A DNA stretch of 64,000 bases. Source: Acidobacteriota bacterium. GTDB taxonomy: Bacteria; Acidobacteriota; Terriglobia; Terriglobales; Acidobacteriaceae. This document shows, piece by piece, positions 37,120-44,753 of the stretch (position 1 is the first letter of the stretch; every line of letters starts with the position of its first letter). Below the pieces are notes generated by a model. The model made no database searches, had not been told where the DNA came from, and saw nothing but the letters and a program-made list of their open reading frames with translations. Both the position numbers and the translations under genes were made by a program. Location: assembly GCA_028872955.1 (NCBI GenBank), contig JAGWNX010000003.1, positions 38,339 through 102,338 of the forward strand. The letters are read 5' to 3'.

Positions 37120-37400
37120 CAGCCAAGCCTCACCGGGAGAGCCGCGGGCACAGTTACGGCCTCTCCCTCGCACACCATGCGCGCCACGGCATCGCCGTTC
37201 TCCAGCACTGCGCCGTGCTCCGCCAGCCACTCCACCAGCAGTCCTTGCCGTGGCGCTGGTACGTGAAACTCCATCGCTCCATCGGTAACGGTACACACCG
37301 CCTGGCCTGTGCTCACCAGGGTGCCAATGGAGACCAGCTGCTGCACAAACGTGTAGCAGGGTTCCTCCGCTGCAATCCTCAACTCATACATAAACGGCAT
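37119..37400 (-). CDS. Small lipoyl/biotinyl-domain-like protein without modifiable lysine, inside the his operon
   Basis: A 93-residue protein that looks like one lipoyl/biotinyl hammerhead: [20 protein letters not shown], then [30 protein letters not shown]. In real carrier domains the hairpin holds a modified Lys (TDKA or AMKM); here the position reads TDGA, with Gly41, so it should not be lipoylated or biotinylated. It starts two bases after the hisH stop and overlaps hisF by TGATG, so it is made with both subunits of imidazole glycerol phosphate synthase. hisA normally sits at this place. A structural or regulatory role is possible; function unknown. Confidence 0.75.
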   Translation of the reverse strand: MPFMYELRIAAEEPCYTFVQQLVSIGTLVSTGQAVCTVTDGAMEFHVPAPRQGLLVEWLAEHGAVLENGDAVARMVCEGEAVTVPAALPVRLG

Positions 37401-37402
37401 GG

Positions 37403-38011
37403 CTAGAGCTCCACAAAGTTTTGCAGTACGTGCAGGCCCACCGCGCTCGACTTCTCTGGATGAAACTGTACGCCCATCACGTTGTCGCGTTCTACTGCGG
37501 CCGTAAAGCTGCCGCCGTAGTGCGTCTCTGCCGCCGTGGAGGCCACCACCGGCGCACGCCACGAGTGCGTGTAGTAGACAAAGCCGCCCGCCGGAAGCCC
37601 GCGCAGCAATCGTGAATCATCACGCACATTCTCCAGCGAGTTCCAGCCCACATGTGGCGACTTCAACTCCGCACCGTCATACATAGCCGGAAAGCGCTCG
37701 CACATGCCGCCGAACTGGCCCAGGCCTGCCGTCGCCGGAGCTTCCGTCGAGCCCTCAAACAGCCACTGCAAGCCCACGCAAATGCCCAGAAACCACGCAC
37801 CCCGCGCAATGCTCTCGCGCACCGCATCGGTAATGCCGAGATCGGCCAGCAACTGAGTCGCCTGGAAGTGCCCCACACCGGGCAGCACAATCTTACTGGC
37901 GCTGCGCACCAGCTCGGGGTCCTGCGTCACGTTGGTCTCAGCACCCAGATAGCGCAGCGTCTTCACCACACTGGTCAGGTTGCCCGCTTTGTAGTCGATC
38001 ACTTGAATCAT
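37403..38011 (-). CDS. hisH: Imidazole glycerol phosphate synthase glutaminase subunit
   Basis: A 202-residue class I glutamine amidotransferase with the nucleophile in FLGICVGLQWLFEGS and the His-Glu pair in VQFHPEKSS. Opening IQVIDYKAGNLTSVVKTL and PHVGWNSL are HisH signatures. It supplies ammonia to HisF. The gene is 61 bp after hisB and 2 bp before the lipoyl-like gene. Confidence 0.96.
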   Translation of the reverse strand: MIQVIDYKAGNLTSVVKTLRYLGAETNVTQDPELVRSASKIVLPGVGHFQATQLLADLGITDAVRESIARGAWFLGICVGLQWLFEGSTEAPATAGLGQFGGMCERFPAMYDGAELKSPHVGWNSLENVRDDSRLLRGLPAGGFVYYTHSWRAPVVASTAAETHYGGSFTAAVERDNVMGVQFHPEKSSAVGLHVLQNFVEL

Positions 38012-38072
38012 TCGATTGCAACCCTTCGGCGCTTCTTCCTCAGCATCGAGCCTGCCGCGACGCGCAAAGAGG

Positions 38073-38675
38073 CTAGAGCAGTCCCTTGGTGCTCGGCAGC
38101 AGCTCTGCCATGCGCTCATCGCGGCTGCAGGCTCCGCGCAGTGCGCGCGCAAATGCTTTGAAGATGGCCTCGATCTTGTGGTGATTGCTGCGGCCATACA
38201 TCGTCTTCACATGAACGTTGGCCTTGGCACCGCGCGCGAAGCCGTCAAAGAAGTCCGCCAGCAACTCGCTCTGGAAGTCGCCCACCAGCCGCACCTTCAC
38301 CTTGTCCTCCACCACGTACGCGACGCGACCGCTCAGGTCTACTGCGGCCACGGCCAGCGTCTCGTCCATCGCCATTACAAAGTAGCCCGCGCGCAGAATT
38401 CCCTTCTTGTCGCCGAGCGCTTTGTTGAACGCCTCGCCCAGGGCGATGCCCACATCCTCCACCGTATGGTGCTGGTCCACATCCAGGTCGCCTGTGCAGG
38501 CCAGCGTCAGGTCAAAGCCACCGTGGCGGGTAAACAGCTCCAGCATGTGGTCAAAGAAGCGTATGCCCGTAGACACCTTGTACGTGCCCTGGCCGTCGAT
38601 GTTCAGCTTCAACGCAATCTGGGTCTCGGTCGTGTTGCGCTTGATCGTCGCAGTTCTCAGTCGCTTGCTAGCCAT
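38073..38675 (-). CDS. hisB: Imidazoleglycerol-phosphate dehydratase
   Basis: A 200-residue monofunctional IGPD. Both metal-binding repeats are clear: [19 protein letters not shown] and [19 protein letters not shown], with [17 protein letters not shown] before the first. There is no N-terminal HisN phosphatase domain. The ATG at 38675, behind GGAG, overlaps the end of hisC; a TTG at 38690 is less likely. Confidence 0.96.
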   Translation of the reverse strand: MASKRLRTATIKRNTTETQIALKLNIDGQGTYKVSTGIRFFDHMLELFTRHGGFDLTLACTGDLDVDQHHTVEDVGIALGEAFNKALGDKKGILRAGYFVMAMDETLAVAAVDLSGRVAYVVEDKVKVRLVGDFQSELLADFFDGFARGAKANVHVKTMYGRSNHHKIEAIFKAFARALRGACSRDERMAELLPSTKGLL

Positions 38676-39771
38676 GTGTGCTCCATCCAATCTCGTTCAG
38701 GCAGGCTGCCAGCGCTTCCAGGCCTGCGGTTACATGTTCGTCTACGCCGATAGTAATGCGCACATATCCATCGCACCCAGGGTCTGCGGAGCGGTCGCGC
38801 AGCAGCACGCCGTGGGCACGCATCGCCTGCACCAGCGCGGCGTGCTTCGCGCCAATCTTCATCAGCACAAAGTTGGCATGGCTGGGGAAGAACTCCACGC
38901 CCAGTTTGCGCAGGCCCGCCATCATGCGTTCGCGACCCGTCTTTACCTGCGCCACATACCACTCCAGGTAGGCAGTGTCTTCCAGCGCCACGGGCAGGCA
39001 GGCCAGCGCCACACCGTTCAGGTTGTACGGCGAACTCACCTTGCGCACATAGCTCAGCAGTTGCGCGTTGCCTGCCAGCATGCCGATGCGCAGACTGGCC
39101 AGGCCGAAGGCCTTGGAGAAGGTGCGCGCCACCACCAGGTTGGGCACTGCGTCGATGTCGCCGATCGTCGTCTCGCCGTCGAAGTGGAAGTACGCCTCAT
39201 CGACCAGCAGCACGGCGTGGGGCGCAGCCGCAGCCAGCGCCAGCAGAGCATCGCGGCTCACCGTCGCGCCGGTCGGGTTATTGGGCGACGCCACCACGAT
39301 TAACTTGGTCTGCGGTGTAATCGCCGCCAGAAAGCGCTCGTACGGAAACTGCAACGTCGCATCGGCCTGTACGGCCATCACGCGCTGTGTCATCATGCGC
39401 GCGCTTACCTCGTACATGGAGAACGTAGGCGTACAGATCAGTACCTCGTCCTGCGGCTCCAGAAACGCGCAGCACAGCAGGTGGATCGCCTCATCCACGC
39501 CGTTGGTAAGCACCACCTGCTCCGGCTCCAGACCAAAGTGCCGCGCCGTCGTCGCCTCCACGCTGTCGCGCTCCGGGTACCGGGTCAGCTCGTCCGCAGT
39601 GATCTGCCGCAGCGCATCCATTACCCTGGGCGAGGGCGCCAGCGTGTTCTCATTGAAGTCCAGGCGCAGCGCCGTGCGGCCCGCCAGCGGCGGGTGATAC
39701 TCCGGCATCTCCAGCACCAGGCGGCGCGGAGTCACCGTGGTTGGCCTCGTCTTGTTGCCTGGCGCGCTCAT
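38668..39771 (-). CDS. hisC: Histidinol-phosphate aminotransferase
   Basis: A 367-residue fold-type I PLP enzyme. The Schiff-base Lys is in [16 protein letters not shown], with [10 protein letters not shown] and [10 protein letters not shown] before it and [10 protein letters not shown] near the N-terminus. It transaminates imidazole acetol phosphate with glutamate. The ATG at 39771 overlaps the hisD stop by ATGA. Confidence 0.95.
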   Translation of the reverse strand: MSAPGNKTRPTTVTPRRLVLEMPEYHPPLAGRTALRLDFNENTLAPSPRVMDALRQITADELTRYPERDSVEATTARHFGLEPEQVVLTNGVDEAIHLLCCAFLEPQDEVLICTPTFSMYEVSARMMTQRVMAVQADATLQFPYERFLAAITPQTKLIVVASPNNPTGATVSRDALLALAAAAPHAVLLVDEAYFHFDGETTIGDIDAVPNLVVARTFSKAFGLASLRIGMLAGNAQLLSYVRKVSSPYNLNGVALACLPVALEDTAYLEWYVAQVKTGRERMMAGLRKLGVEFFPSHANFVLMKIGAKHAALVQAMRAHGVLLRDRSADPGCDGYVRITIGVDEHVTAGLEALAACLNEIGWSTHG

Positions 39772-41027
39772 CGCATCCTCACCCGTACGCTCTCGGCGTG
39801 GCCCAGCAGACCCTCGGCCTCTGCCAGCGCAATGGCGTGCGGCCCCAGGCTGCGCAGGCCTTTGCGTGTGTACTCCTGTACGGTGATGACTTTGACGTAG
39901 TCCAGCACGCTCAACCCGCCGCGCATGCGACCGTTGCGGCCTGTGGGTAACACGTGATTCGGACCAGAGACATAGTCGCCCATCGACTGCGGTGCGTAGT
40001 CGCCCACAAAGACGGAGCCCGCATTGCGCACCCACTTCAAGTCAGCAGCAGAGTCGATGGTGAGGTGTTCAAAGGCCAGCCGATTGGTCAGCTCGCGCGC
40101 TTCTGCAACTGTTTTAGTAACAAAAATACAACCCTGCGCCGCCAGCGACTGCCTGGCCAGCCCATTGCCGCGTGCCTGCGCCTTCACCTCGGCGCGTACG
40201 GCCTGCGCCAGTGCGGCGTTGCTGGTAATCAGCACAGCCAGCGCCTCGGGGTCGTGCTCTGCCTGGGCCACCAGGTCCGCCGCAATGCCCGCGGGGTTGC
40301 CCTTTTCGCTGGCCACGCCAATCTCTGTCGGTCCGGCGGGCATGTCGATTCCGCACTCCCCGGTCACCAGTGTCTTGGCAGCGGTCACGTACAGGTTACC
40401 CGGCCCCACAATCTTGTCGACCCGGCCGATGCTGGCCGTGCCGTAGGCCAGCGCGCCGATCGCCTGCGCACCGCCAATGCGATAGAACTCCGTCACCCCG
40501 GCCAGCCATGCGGCTGCGAGCGTCTCCTTCGCAGGCTTCGGCGAGCACACCACAATGCGCTCCACCCCGGCCACTTGTGCGGGCGTCACCGTCATCAGCA
40601 GGGTAGAGGGCAGCGGGTAGCGGCCGCCCGGCACATAGCAGCCAACACTGCCCAGCGGACGAACGATCTGGCCGGTCTTCACGCCATCGGCCGGTGCAAT
40701 CGTCCACTCCTTGGGCAGCTGCGCCTCGGCAAACGCCAGTATGTTGCCGCGCGCCACCAGCATGGCAGCCTGCAGCGCCGGAGCCGTAGCGTGCCAGGCT
40801 GCCTCCATCTCGTCGCGCGTTACGCGCAGCGGCTGCTGACTGGTCAGCCCATCAAACTTTTCCGCGTAGCGCCGAACACCGCGGTCGCCGCGCTTGCGCA
40901 CGTCCGCAAGAATACGTCGCACGACCGGCTCCACTTTGGCTGTGTTCGCCGCGCCGCGCTGCTCCAGGCTGCGGATGCACTGCTCGGCGGCCTGAGCGCC
41001 ACGGCCGAAGGTCTTGTAGAGCTTCAT
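39768..41027 (-). CDS. hisD: Histidinol dehydrogenase
   Basis: A 419-residue zinc enzyme that oxidises histidinol to histidine in two NAD steps. Motifs include VGCYVPGGRYPLPSTLLMT, GGAQAIGALAYGT, DMPAGPTE, AQAEHDPEA, the catalytic AFEHLTI Glu/His pair and GPNHVLPTG. It lies 96 bp after hisG and overlaps hisC. Confidence 0.97.
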   Translation of the reverse strand: MKLYKTFGRGAQAAEQCIRSLEQRGAANTAKVEPVVRRILADVRKRGDRGVRRYAEKFDGLTSQQPLRVTRDEMEAAWHATAPALQAAMLVARGNILAFAEAQLPKEWTIAPADGVKTGQIVRPLGSVGCYVPGGRYPLPSTLLMTVTPAQVAGVERIVVCSPKPAKETLAAAWLAGVTEFYRIGGAQAIGALAYGTASIGRVDKIVGPGNLYVTAAKTLVTGECGIDMPAGPTEIGVASEKGNPAGIAADLVAQAEHDPEALAVLITSNAALAQAVRAEVKAQARGNGLARQSLAAQGCIFVTKTVAEARELTNRLAFEHLTIDSAADLKWVRNAGSVFVGDYAPQSMGDYVSGPNHVLPTGRNGRMRGGLSVLDYVKVITVQEYTRKGLRSLGPHAIALAEAEGLLGHAESVRVRMR

Positions 41028-41123
41028 GAACTTGCGCTCCTGAAAGAAAACAGATTCCGTTACAAATATGCCGGGCTGCGGCGGCGTGTGGCAGCCGCAG
41101 CCCGGTGCATGCCTGCTGCGTGC

Positions 41124-42008
41124 TTACAGAACGACCTTGCTCAGCGGATACTCCACAATTCCGGTTGCCCCAGCGGCCTTCAGCTTAGGAATCACCTCGC
41201 GCACTTCGCGCTCTTCCAGAATCGTGTTCAGCGCCACCCACTCCGCGTCGCTCAACTGCGAGACGGTTGGCGAGTTCAGCGCCGGCAGCACCTTCAGCAC
41301 GGTGTCCAGTGCATCCTTGCGTGCGTTCAGCATCAGGCCCACGCGGCCCTGCGCGGCGATGGCAGCGTTCAGCATCAGCGAGATGTTGCTCAGCTTCTCG
41401 CGCTTCCACGCATCCTGGTAGGAAGCCTTATTCGCAATCAGCTGCGTCTCGCTCTCCATCAGCGTCTCGATGATGCGCAGGCGGTTGGCGCGCAGCGACG
41501 AACCCGTCTCTGTCACCTCGACGATCGCATCAGCCAGCGTGGGCGGCTTCACCTCGGTCGCGCCCCAGCTGAACTCCACCTTCACAGGAATATTCTTCTG
41601 GGCAAAGTAGCGCTTGGTGAACTCGACCAGCTCCGTGGCAATCGTCTTACCGGCCAGATCCTCCGGCTTCTGGAAAGGGGAGTCCTCTGGCACGCACAGC
41701 ACCCAGCGAACCTTCTGGCGGCTCACCTTGCTGTAGGTCAGGCTGGTGATGTACTCCACGTCGGTCTGGTTCTCCATCACCCAGTCGTTGCCCGTCAGTC
41801 CGGCGTCCAGCGCACCGTGCTCCACGTAGCGCGCCATCTCCTGCGCGCGCACCAGCATGCACTCAATCTCCGGATCGTCGATGGTCGGGAAGTAGCTGCG
41901 ACCGCTGGCGAAGATGCGCCAGCCGGCGCGCTCAAACAATGCGATGGTGGCGTCCTGCAGGCTGCCCTTGGGGATGCCCAGCTTCAACTTGCGCGTCGTC
42001 TCTGCCAT
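41124..42008 (-). CDS. hisG: ATP phosphoribosyltransferase, long form
   Basis: A 294-residue HisG with the catalytic part ([36 protein letters not shown]) and a C-terminal ACT-like regulatory domain ([27 protein letters not shown]), so it should be inhibited by histidine and not need HisZ. It catalyses the first committed step. The start overlaps the hisI stop by one base (TAATG). Confidence 0.96.
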   Translation of the reverse strand: MAETTRKLKLGIPKGSLQDATIALFERAGWRIFASGRSYFPTIDDPEIECMLVRAQEMARYVEHGALDAGLTGNDWVMENQTDVEYITSLTYSKVSRQKVRWVLCVPEDSPFQKPEDLAGKTIATELVEFTKRYFAQKNIPVKVEFSWGATEVKPPTLADAIVEVTETGSSLRANRLRIIETLMESETQLIANKASYQDAWKREKLSNISLMLNAAIAAQGRVGLMLNARKDALDTVLKVLPALNSPTVSQLSDAEWVALNTILEEREVREVIPKLKAAGATGIVEYPLSKVVL

Positions 42009-42355
42009 TACTTGCTCTCCTGGTTGCTAACGGTGATGGGTTTGGTAAAGCAGCTGACGGTCCCTTCGTGGCACACCAGTCCATCGCCTTCCACCTCTAC
42101 TTTGAAGAGCAGCGCGTCGTTGTCGCAATCGGTCGCTGCGTCCAGCACGCGCAGGCGGTTGCCGCTGGTCTCGCCCTTCATCCACAGCTTCTGGCGGGTG
42201 CGGCTCCAGAAGGTTACAAAGCCGCTCTCCAGCGTCTTGGCATAGCTGATCTCGTTCAGAAAGCCCAGCATCAGCATCTCGCCGGTCTTGGCGTCCTGCA
42301 CAATGCCGGGTACCAGCCCATCCATCTTGTCGAAGTCAATCTTGGGTGCGTTCAT
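42008..42355 (-). CDS. hisI: Phosphoribosyl-AMP cyclohydrolase
   Basis: A 115-residue single-domain His[54 protein letters not shown] and the zinc cysteines in [10 protein letters not shown]. It opens the purine ring of PR-AMP. There is no HisE domain, and no hisE gene follows. As first gene of the operon it is preceded by the attenuator; GGAGAGAGG lies just before the ATG. Confidence 0.96.
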   Translation of the reverse strand: MNAPKIDFDKMDGLVPGIVQDAKTGEMLMLGFLNEISYAKTLESGFVTFWSRTRQKLWMKGETSGNRLRVLDAATDCDNDALLFKVEVEGDGLVCHEGTVSCFTKPITVSNQESK

Positions 42356-42435
42356 GGTGTGTCCTCTCTCCGTAGTGCAGTCAGGGTCATCCTGCTGCTC
42401 GTCTGTCTCGTCGCTGCGGGGGTAGCGCGTGCAGC

Positions 42436-42469
42436 AAAAAGCCCGCTCGCGGTGATCGCGTCAGCGGGC
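42436..42469 (-). terminator. Attenuator terminator of the his leader
   Basis: On the minus strand GCCCGCT (42469-42463) pairs with AGCGGGC (42447-42441); an inner CGCG/CGCG helix caps it with a 5-nt loop, and five U residues follow (42440-42436). It lies 25 nt after the leader stop codon and 80 nt before hisI, so it can end transcription before the structural genes. Confidence 0.88.
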
Positions 42470-42528
42470 CTCAAAGATCCTGGGTATGCGTTCTTTACTT
42501 CGTCACACCGGACACGGCCGCCGACACG
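42457..42528 (-). promoter_or_regulatory. Antiterminator pairing of the his leader RNA
   Basis: Leader bases 42528-42518 (CGTGTCGGCGG) can pair with 42467-42457 (CCGCTGACGCG) in an unbroken 11-bp helix with two G-U pairs, which takes up the 5' arm of the terminator. The same 5' strand can instead pair (42529-42525) with 42539-42535 inside the His codons (CACGC/GCGTG). A ribosome stalled on His codons would mask the latter and favour antitermination. Confidence 0.78.
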
Positions 42529-42578
42529 CTATGCGCGTGATGGTGGTGGTGACGATGCTGGTGCGAAAGAACAAGCAT
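42495..42578 (-). CDS. hisL: Histidine operon leader peptide
   Basis: A 27-residue open frame, ATG at 42578 to TAA at 42495. Residues 6-16 read HQHRHHHHHAH, giving eight His in eleven residues. It is followed by mutually exclusive antiterminator and terminator helices and then hisI, the layout of a ribosome-stalling attenuator. When charged His-tRNA is scarce the ribosome pauses in the run and the operon is read. The promoter's -10 box ends six bases before the ATG, so the mRNA may begin at the start codon; the nearby GAGG is too close to act as a ribosome-binding site. The peptide itself probably has no other function. Confidence 0.9.
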   Translation of the reverse strand: MLVLSHQHRHHHHHAHSVSAAVSGVTK

Positions 42579-42584
42579 GCCTCA

Positions 42585-42613
42585 AGGGTAGTCAGTGGCT
42601 TCGTTGTTGTCAA
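42585..42613 (-). promoter_or_regulatory. Promoter of the histidine operon
   Basis: On the minus strand a perfect TTGACA (42613-42608), 17 bp and TACCCT (42590-42585). The -10 box resembles the TACTCT boxes at three other promoters in this window. Predicted transcription start is at about 42578, the A of the leader ATG. Confidence 0.78.
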
Positions 42614-42699
42614 TGCGGGCCAGCCCGCCCAACCGCCTTTTTCTTGCGAATTGATCTCGCTGCAACCTGCCCTGACGTCCAGCTGCTCGCGACGCTGCT

Positions 42700-42729
42700 T
42701 TGACCTTGCTGCTCCTCCTGCACTACTCT
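42700..42729 (+). promoter_or_regulatory. Promoter of the HhH (ComEA-like) gene
   Basis: TTGACC (42700-42705), 18 bp and TACTCT (42724-42729), about 40 bp before the ATG at 42769. Confidence 0.6.
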
Positions 42730-42768
42730 TGCCAGCGCAGTGCAACCCAACGCTCCGGAGCAAACCCA

Positions 42769-43101
42769 ATGAAGTCTCTCTTCGCTACCCGCTGGCTGCT
42801 GGCACTCACCCTGCTCTTCAGCCTGCCCACCCTGAGCCATAGCCAGAGTGCGCCGGCCAAGCCTGCCGTCAAGGCGGCCACCAAGTCTGCCGCCACCGCG
42901 CTGATCGACATCAACACCGCCACCGCCGACCAGCTCAAGGCAATTCCGGGCATCGGCGACGCCTACGCGGCGCGCATCATTGGCGGTCGGCCGTACACGG
43001 CGAAGAATCAACTGGTAAGTCGCGGTGTGCTGCCGGCTGCGGTCTACGCCAAGATCAAAGACAGCATCATCGCCAAGGCGCCGGCCAAGCCCGGCAAGTA
43101 G
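42769..43101 (+). CDS. ComEA-like helix-hairpin-helix exported protein
   Basis: A 110-residue protein with a signal peptide (about 1-25, SLPTLSHSQS), an Ala/Lys-rich linker and one HhH DNA-binding unit of ComEA type (DINTATADQLKAIPGIGDAYAARII, GRPYTAKNQLVSRGVLP). ComEA proteins hold incoming DNA in the periplasm during transformation; stand-alone short forms are common and may serve other purposes. No other competence gene is nearby. It is divergent from the his operon and has its own TTGACC/TACTCT promoter. Confidence 0.86.
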   Translation: MKSLFATRWLLALTLLFSLPTLSHSQSAPAKPAVKAATKSAATALIDINTATADQLKAIPGIGDAYAARIIGGRPYTAKNQLVSRGVLPAAVYAKIKDSIIAKAPAKPGK

Positions 43102-43134
43102 CGCCAAGCCAGGTAAGTCGTGCCACTCCGGTTC

Positions 43135-43187
43135 GCAGGCCCATGGGGTGCCTTGACCCGGCTCCGGGAGCAATGCCCCGGGCCTGC
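43135..43187. repeat. Long inverted repeat upstream of the DUF4397 gene
   Basis: GCAGGCCC (43135-43142) pairs with GGGCCTGC (43180-43187), continued by GGGG/CCCC after a 2-nt bulge. The 173-bp gap 43102-43274 otherwise shows nothing clear. It may end the HhH transcript without a U-tract, or structure the next leader. Confidence 0.45.
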
Positions 43188-43274
43188 CGATTCGTCGCCA
43201 GGAAGGTTGCCCTCGCCTGCTGGCCGGGGTAACCCATTCTGTCGTCGCAAGCTGGCCCAAAATCAGATACATTG

Positions 43275-44069
43275 ATGCATAGATCGATGTTTGCCACCAG
43301 ACCGCACCAGGACAATCAGGCTTCGTCTGCTCGCCTCGCCTGGCGGCGGCGTGTTGGCGCCCTGTGTGCGCTGCCCATCGCCTCGTTGCTTGCACTTACG
43401 GGCTGCCAGGGCATCGTTTCTACGCCCACGCTCTCCCAGATTCGCATCATTGACGCGTCGCCCGATGCTCCTGGACTGGACTTCTACGAGGGCACCACGG
43501 CGCTGGCCTACAACCTGGGCTTCGGCACCATTACGTCCTACGTGCCCATCAACCCCAGCACGTACACGTTCAGCGTCAAGTCGGCAGGCACCACCACGGT
43601 GCTGGCTACGGCCAAGTCCACCCTGGTCTCGTCACGGCAGTACTCCATTCTGATCAACGACTCGTCGGCCAGCCTGCAGGAGACGATTCTGCAGGACCAG
43701 AATCAGCCGGCGCCATCCGGCCAGATCTCCATGCGCTTCATCGATGAGGCCTCGGCCATCAGCGCAGTGGACGTGTATCTCATTCCGGCCGGGCAGAAGT
43801 TGACCAACGTGACGCCGGTCTACACCAATCTGACGCTCTCCACCAACACCGGCTACCTGAATGTGCCGATCGGCACGTATACGCTGGTGCTGGTGCCCAC
43901 TGGCACCGTGCCCACCAGCACCACCATTGCCACCTACACCGGTGCCCAGGTGACCTACAACAGCGGAGCGGCACGTACCTTCATCCTCATCAATCAGCAA
44001 CTGCTCACCACGCCGGGCGTTCAGGTCATCACGGCTGACGACTACGACTCGCCCACCGCCACCAGCTAG
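43275..44069 (+). CDS. DUF4397-domain lipoprotein
   Basis: A 264-residue predicted lipoprotein: a long basic N-terminus, a hydrophobic stretch and the lipobox LALTGC at about 40-45, so mature protein is anchored by lipid. The rest is beta-rich and Thr/Ser-rich with two DUF4397-like units (RIIDASPDAPGLDFYEGTTAL; SMRFIDEASAISAVDVYLIPAG), a fold of surface adhesin-like domains. The role is unknown. An ATG at 43287 is an alternative start. Confidence 0.82.
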   Translation: MHRSMFATRPHQDNQASSARLAWRRRVGALCALPIASLLALTGCQGIVSTPTLSQIRIIDASPDAPGLDFYEGTTALAYNLGFGTITSYVPINPSTYTFSVKSAGTTTVLATAKSTLVSSRQYSILINDSSASLQETILQDQNQPAPSGQISMRFIDEASAISAVDVYLIPAGQKLTNVTPVYTNLTLSTNTGYLNVPIGTYTLVLVPTGTVPTSTTIATYTGAQVTYNSGAARTFILINQQLLTTPGVQVITADDYDSPTATS

Positions 44070-44313
44070 GCTACCCCCCCCGGCACTCCCTCGCTCCATT
44101 CCATCCTGTGCTCTACGGGGCGGCAACGCTGCTCCCTGGGCGGGCTGCGTGTACCCGGTCTTCGGGCCAAAGTTGCGTTTTGGCGCGGAAATATACTTTT
44201 CTGCACGGTCGCAACTCTAGACAAGACCCTGGGTCTACTCCATCGCAAGCGGTTGAGACGGCAAGTCTCCCCGCTGGTGAAGACGTACCCATGTTGTATC
44301 CAGGAGAAGTACG

Positions 44314-44667
44314 ATGAACCTCAAGAATCTCGCTCTCGTTGCTGTGCTTGCCCTCCCCTCCGCCGCGGTTCTCGCGCAAAGCACCACCCCCACCACCCCC
44401 ACCACGCCGGCCGCCCGGCCCACCATCAACCAGCGTAAAGAGAACCAGCAGGACCGCATTGCGCAGGGCGTGAAGAGCGGCCAGCTGACCGCCGGCGAGA
44501 CCTCTCGCCTGGAGCATCAGGAGGCCGGCATCAACAAGGAGGAGCGCGGCATGCGCGCCCAGGACAACGGCCATCTGACAGCGCAGGATCGCAAGACGCT
44601 GCGCCATCAGCAGAACGTCGAGTCGCGTCGCATCTACCGCGCCAAGCACAACGGCGCCAAGCAGTAG
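44314..44667 (+). CDS. Small secreted Gln/Arg/Lys-rich repeat protein
   Basis: A 117-residue protein: signal peptide (1-21, AAVLAQ), a Thr-Pro linker (STTPTTPTTPAARPT) and two tandem, charged helical units (NQQDRIAQGVKSGQLTAGET, RGMRAQDNGHLTAQDRKTLR). I do not recognise a named family; the units look like a helix, a short loop with Gly and a second helix. AGGAGA precedes the ATG. A GAGAC/GTCTC hairpin lies in the leader near 44255, and a TATACT box near 44197 may be its promoter. A strong hairpin follows the stop. Confidence 0.75.
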   Translation: MNLKNLALVAVLALPSAAVLAQSTTPTTPTTPAARPTINQRKENQQDRIAQGVKSGQLTAGETSRLEHQEAGINKEERGMRAQDNGHLTAQDRKTLRHQQNVESRRIYRAKHNGAKQ

Positions 44668-44693
44668 CCGCTACAGCCGCAGCCAACAGCACA

Positions 44694-44725
44694 ACGGGCC
44701 GCCAGAATCACCTCTGGCGGCCCGT
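44694..44725. terminator. Strong hairpin between convergent genes
   Basis: ACGGGCCGCCAGA (44694-44706) pairs perfectly with TCTGGCGGCCCGT (44713-44725), 13 bp with a 6-nt loop, and outer GCACAAC/GTTGTGC can extend it. It separates the small secreted gene and ahcY and may terminate both. Confidence 0.75.
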
Positions 44726-44753
44726 CGTCTGTTGTGCGAACTTCTTTCGGTGT

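Noticed and set aside
39954..42245. A 763-codon open frame antisense to hisD and hisG
   Set aside because: His/Arg/Gln/Leu-rich product with no domain; a shadow of the his genes.
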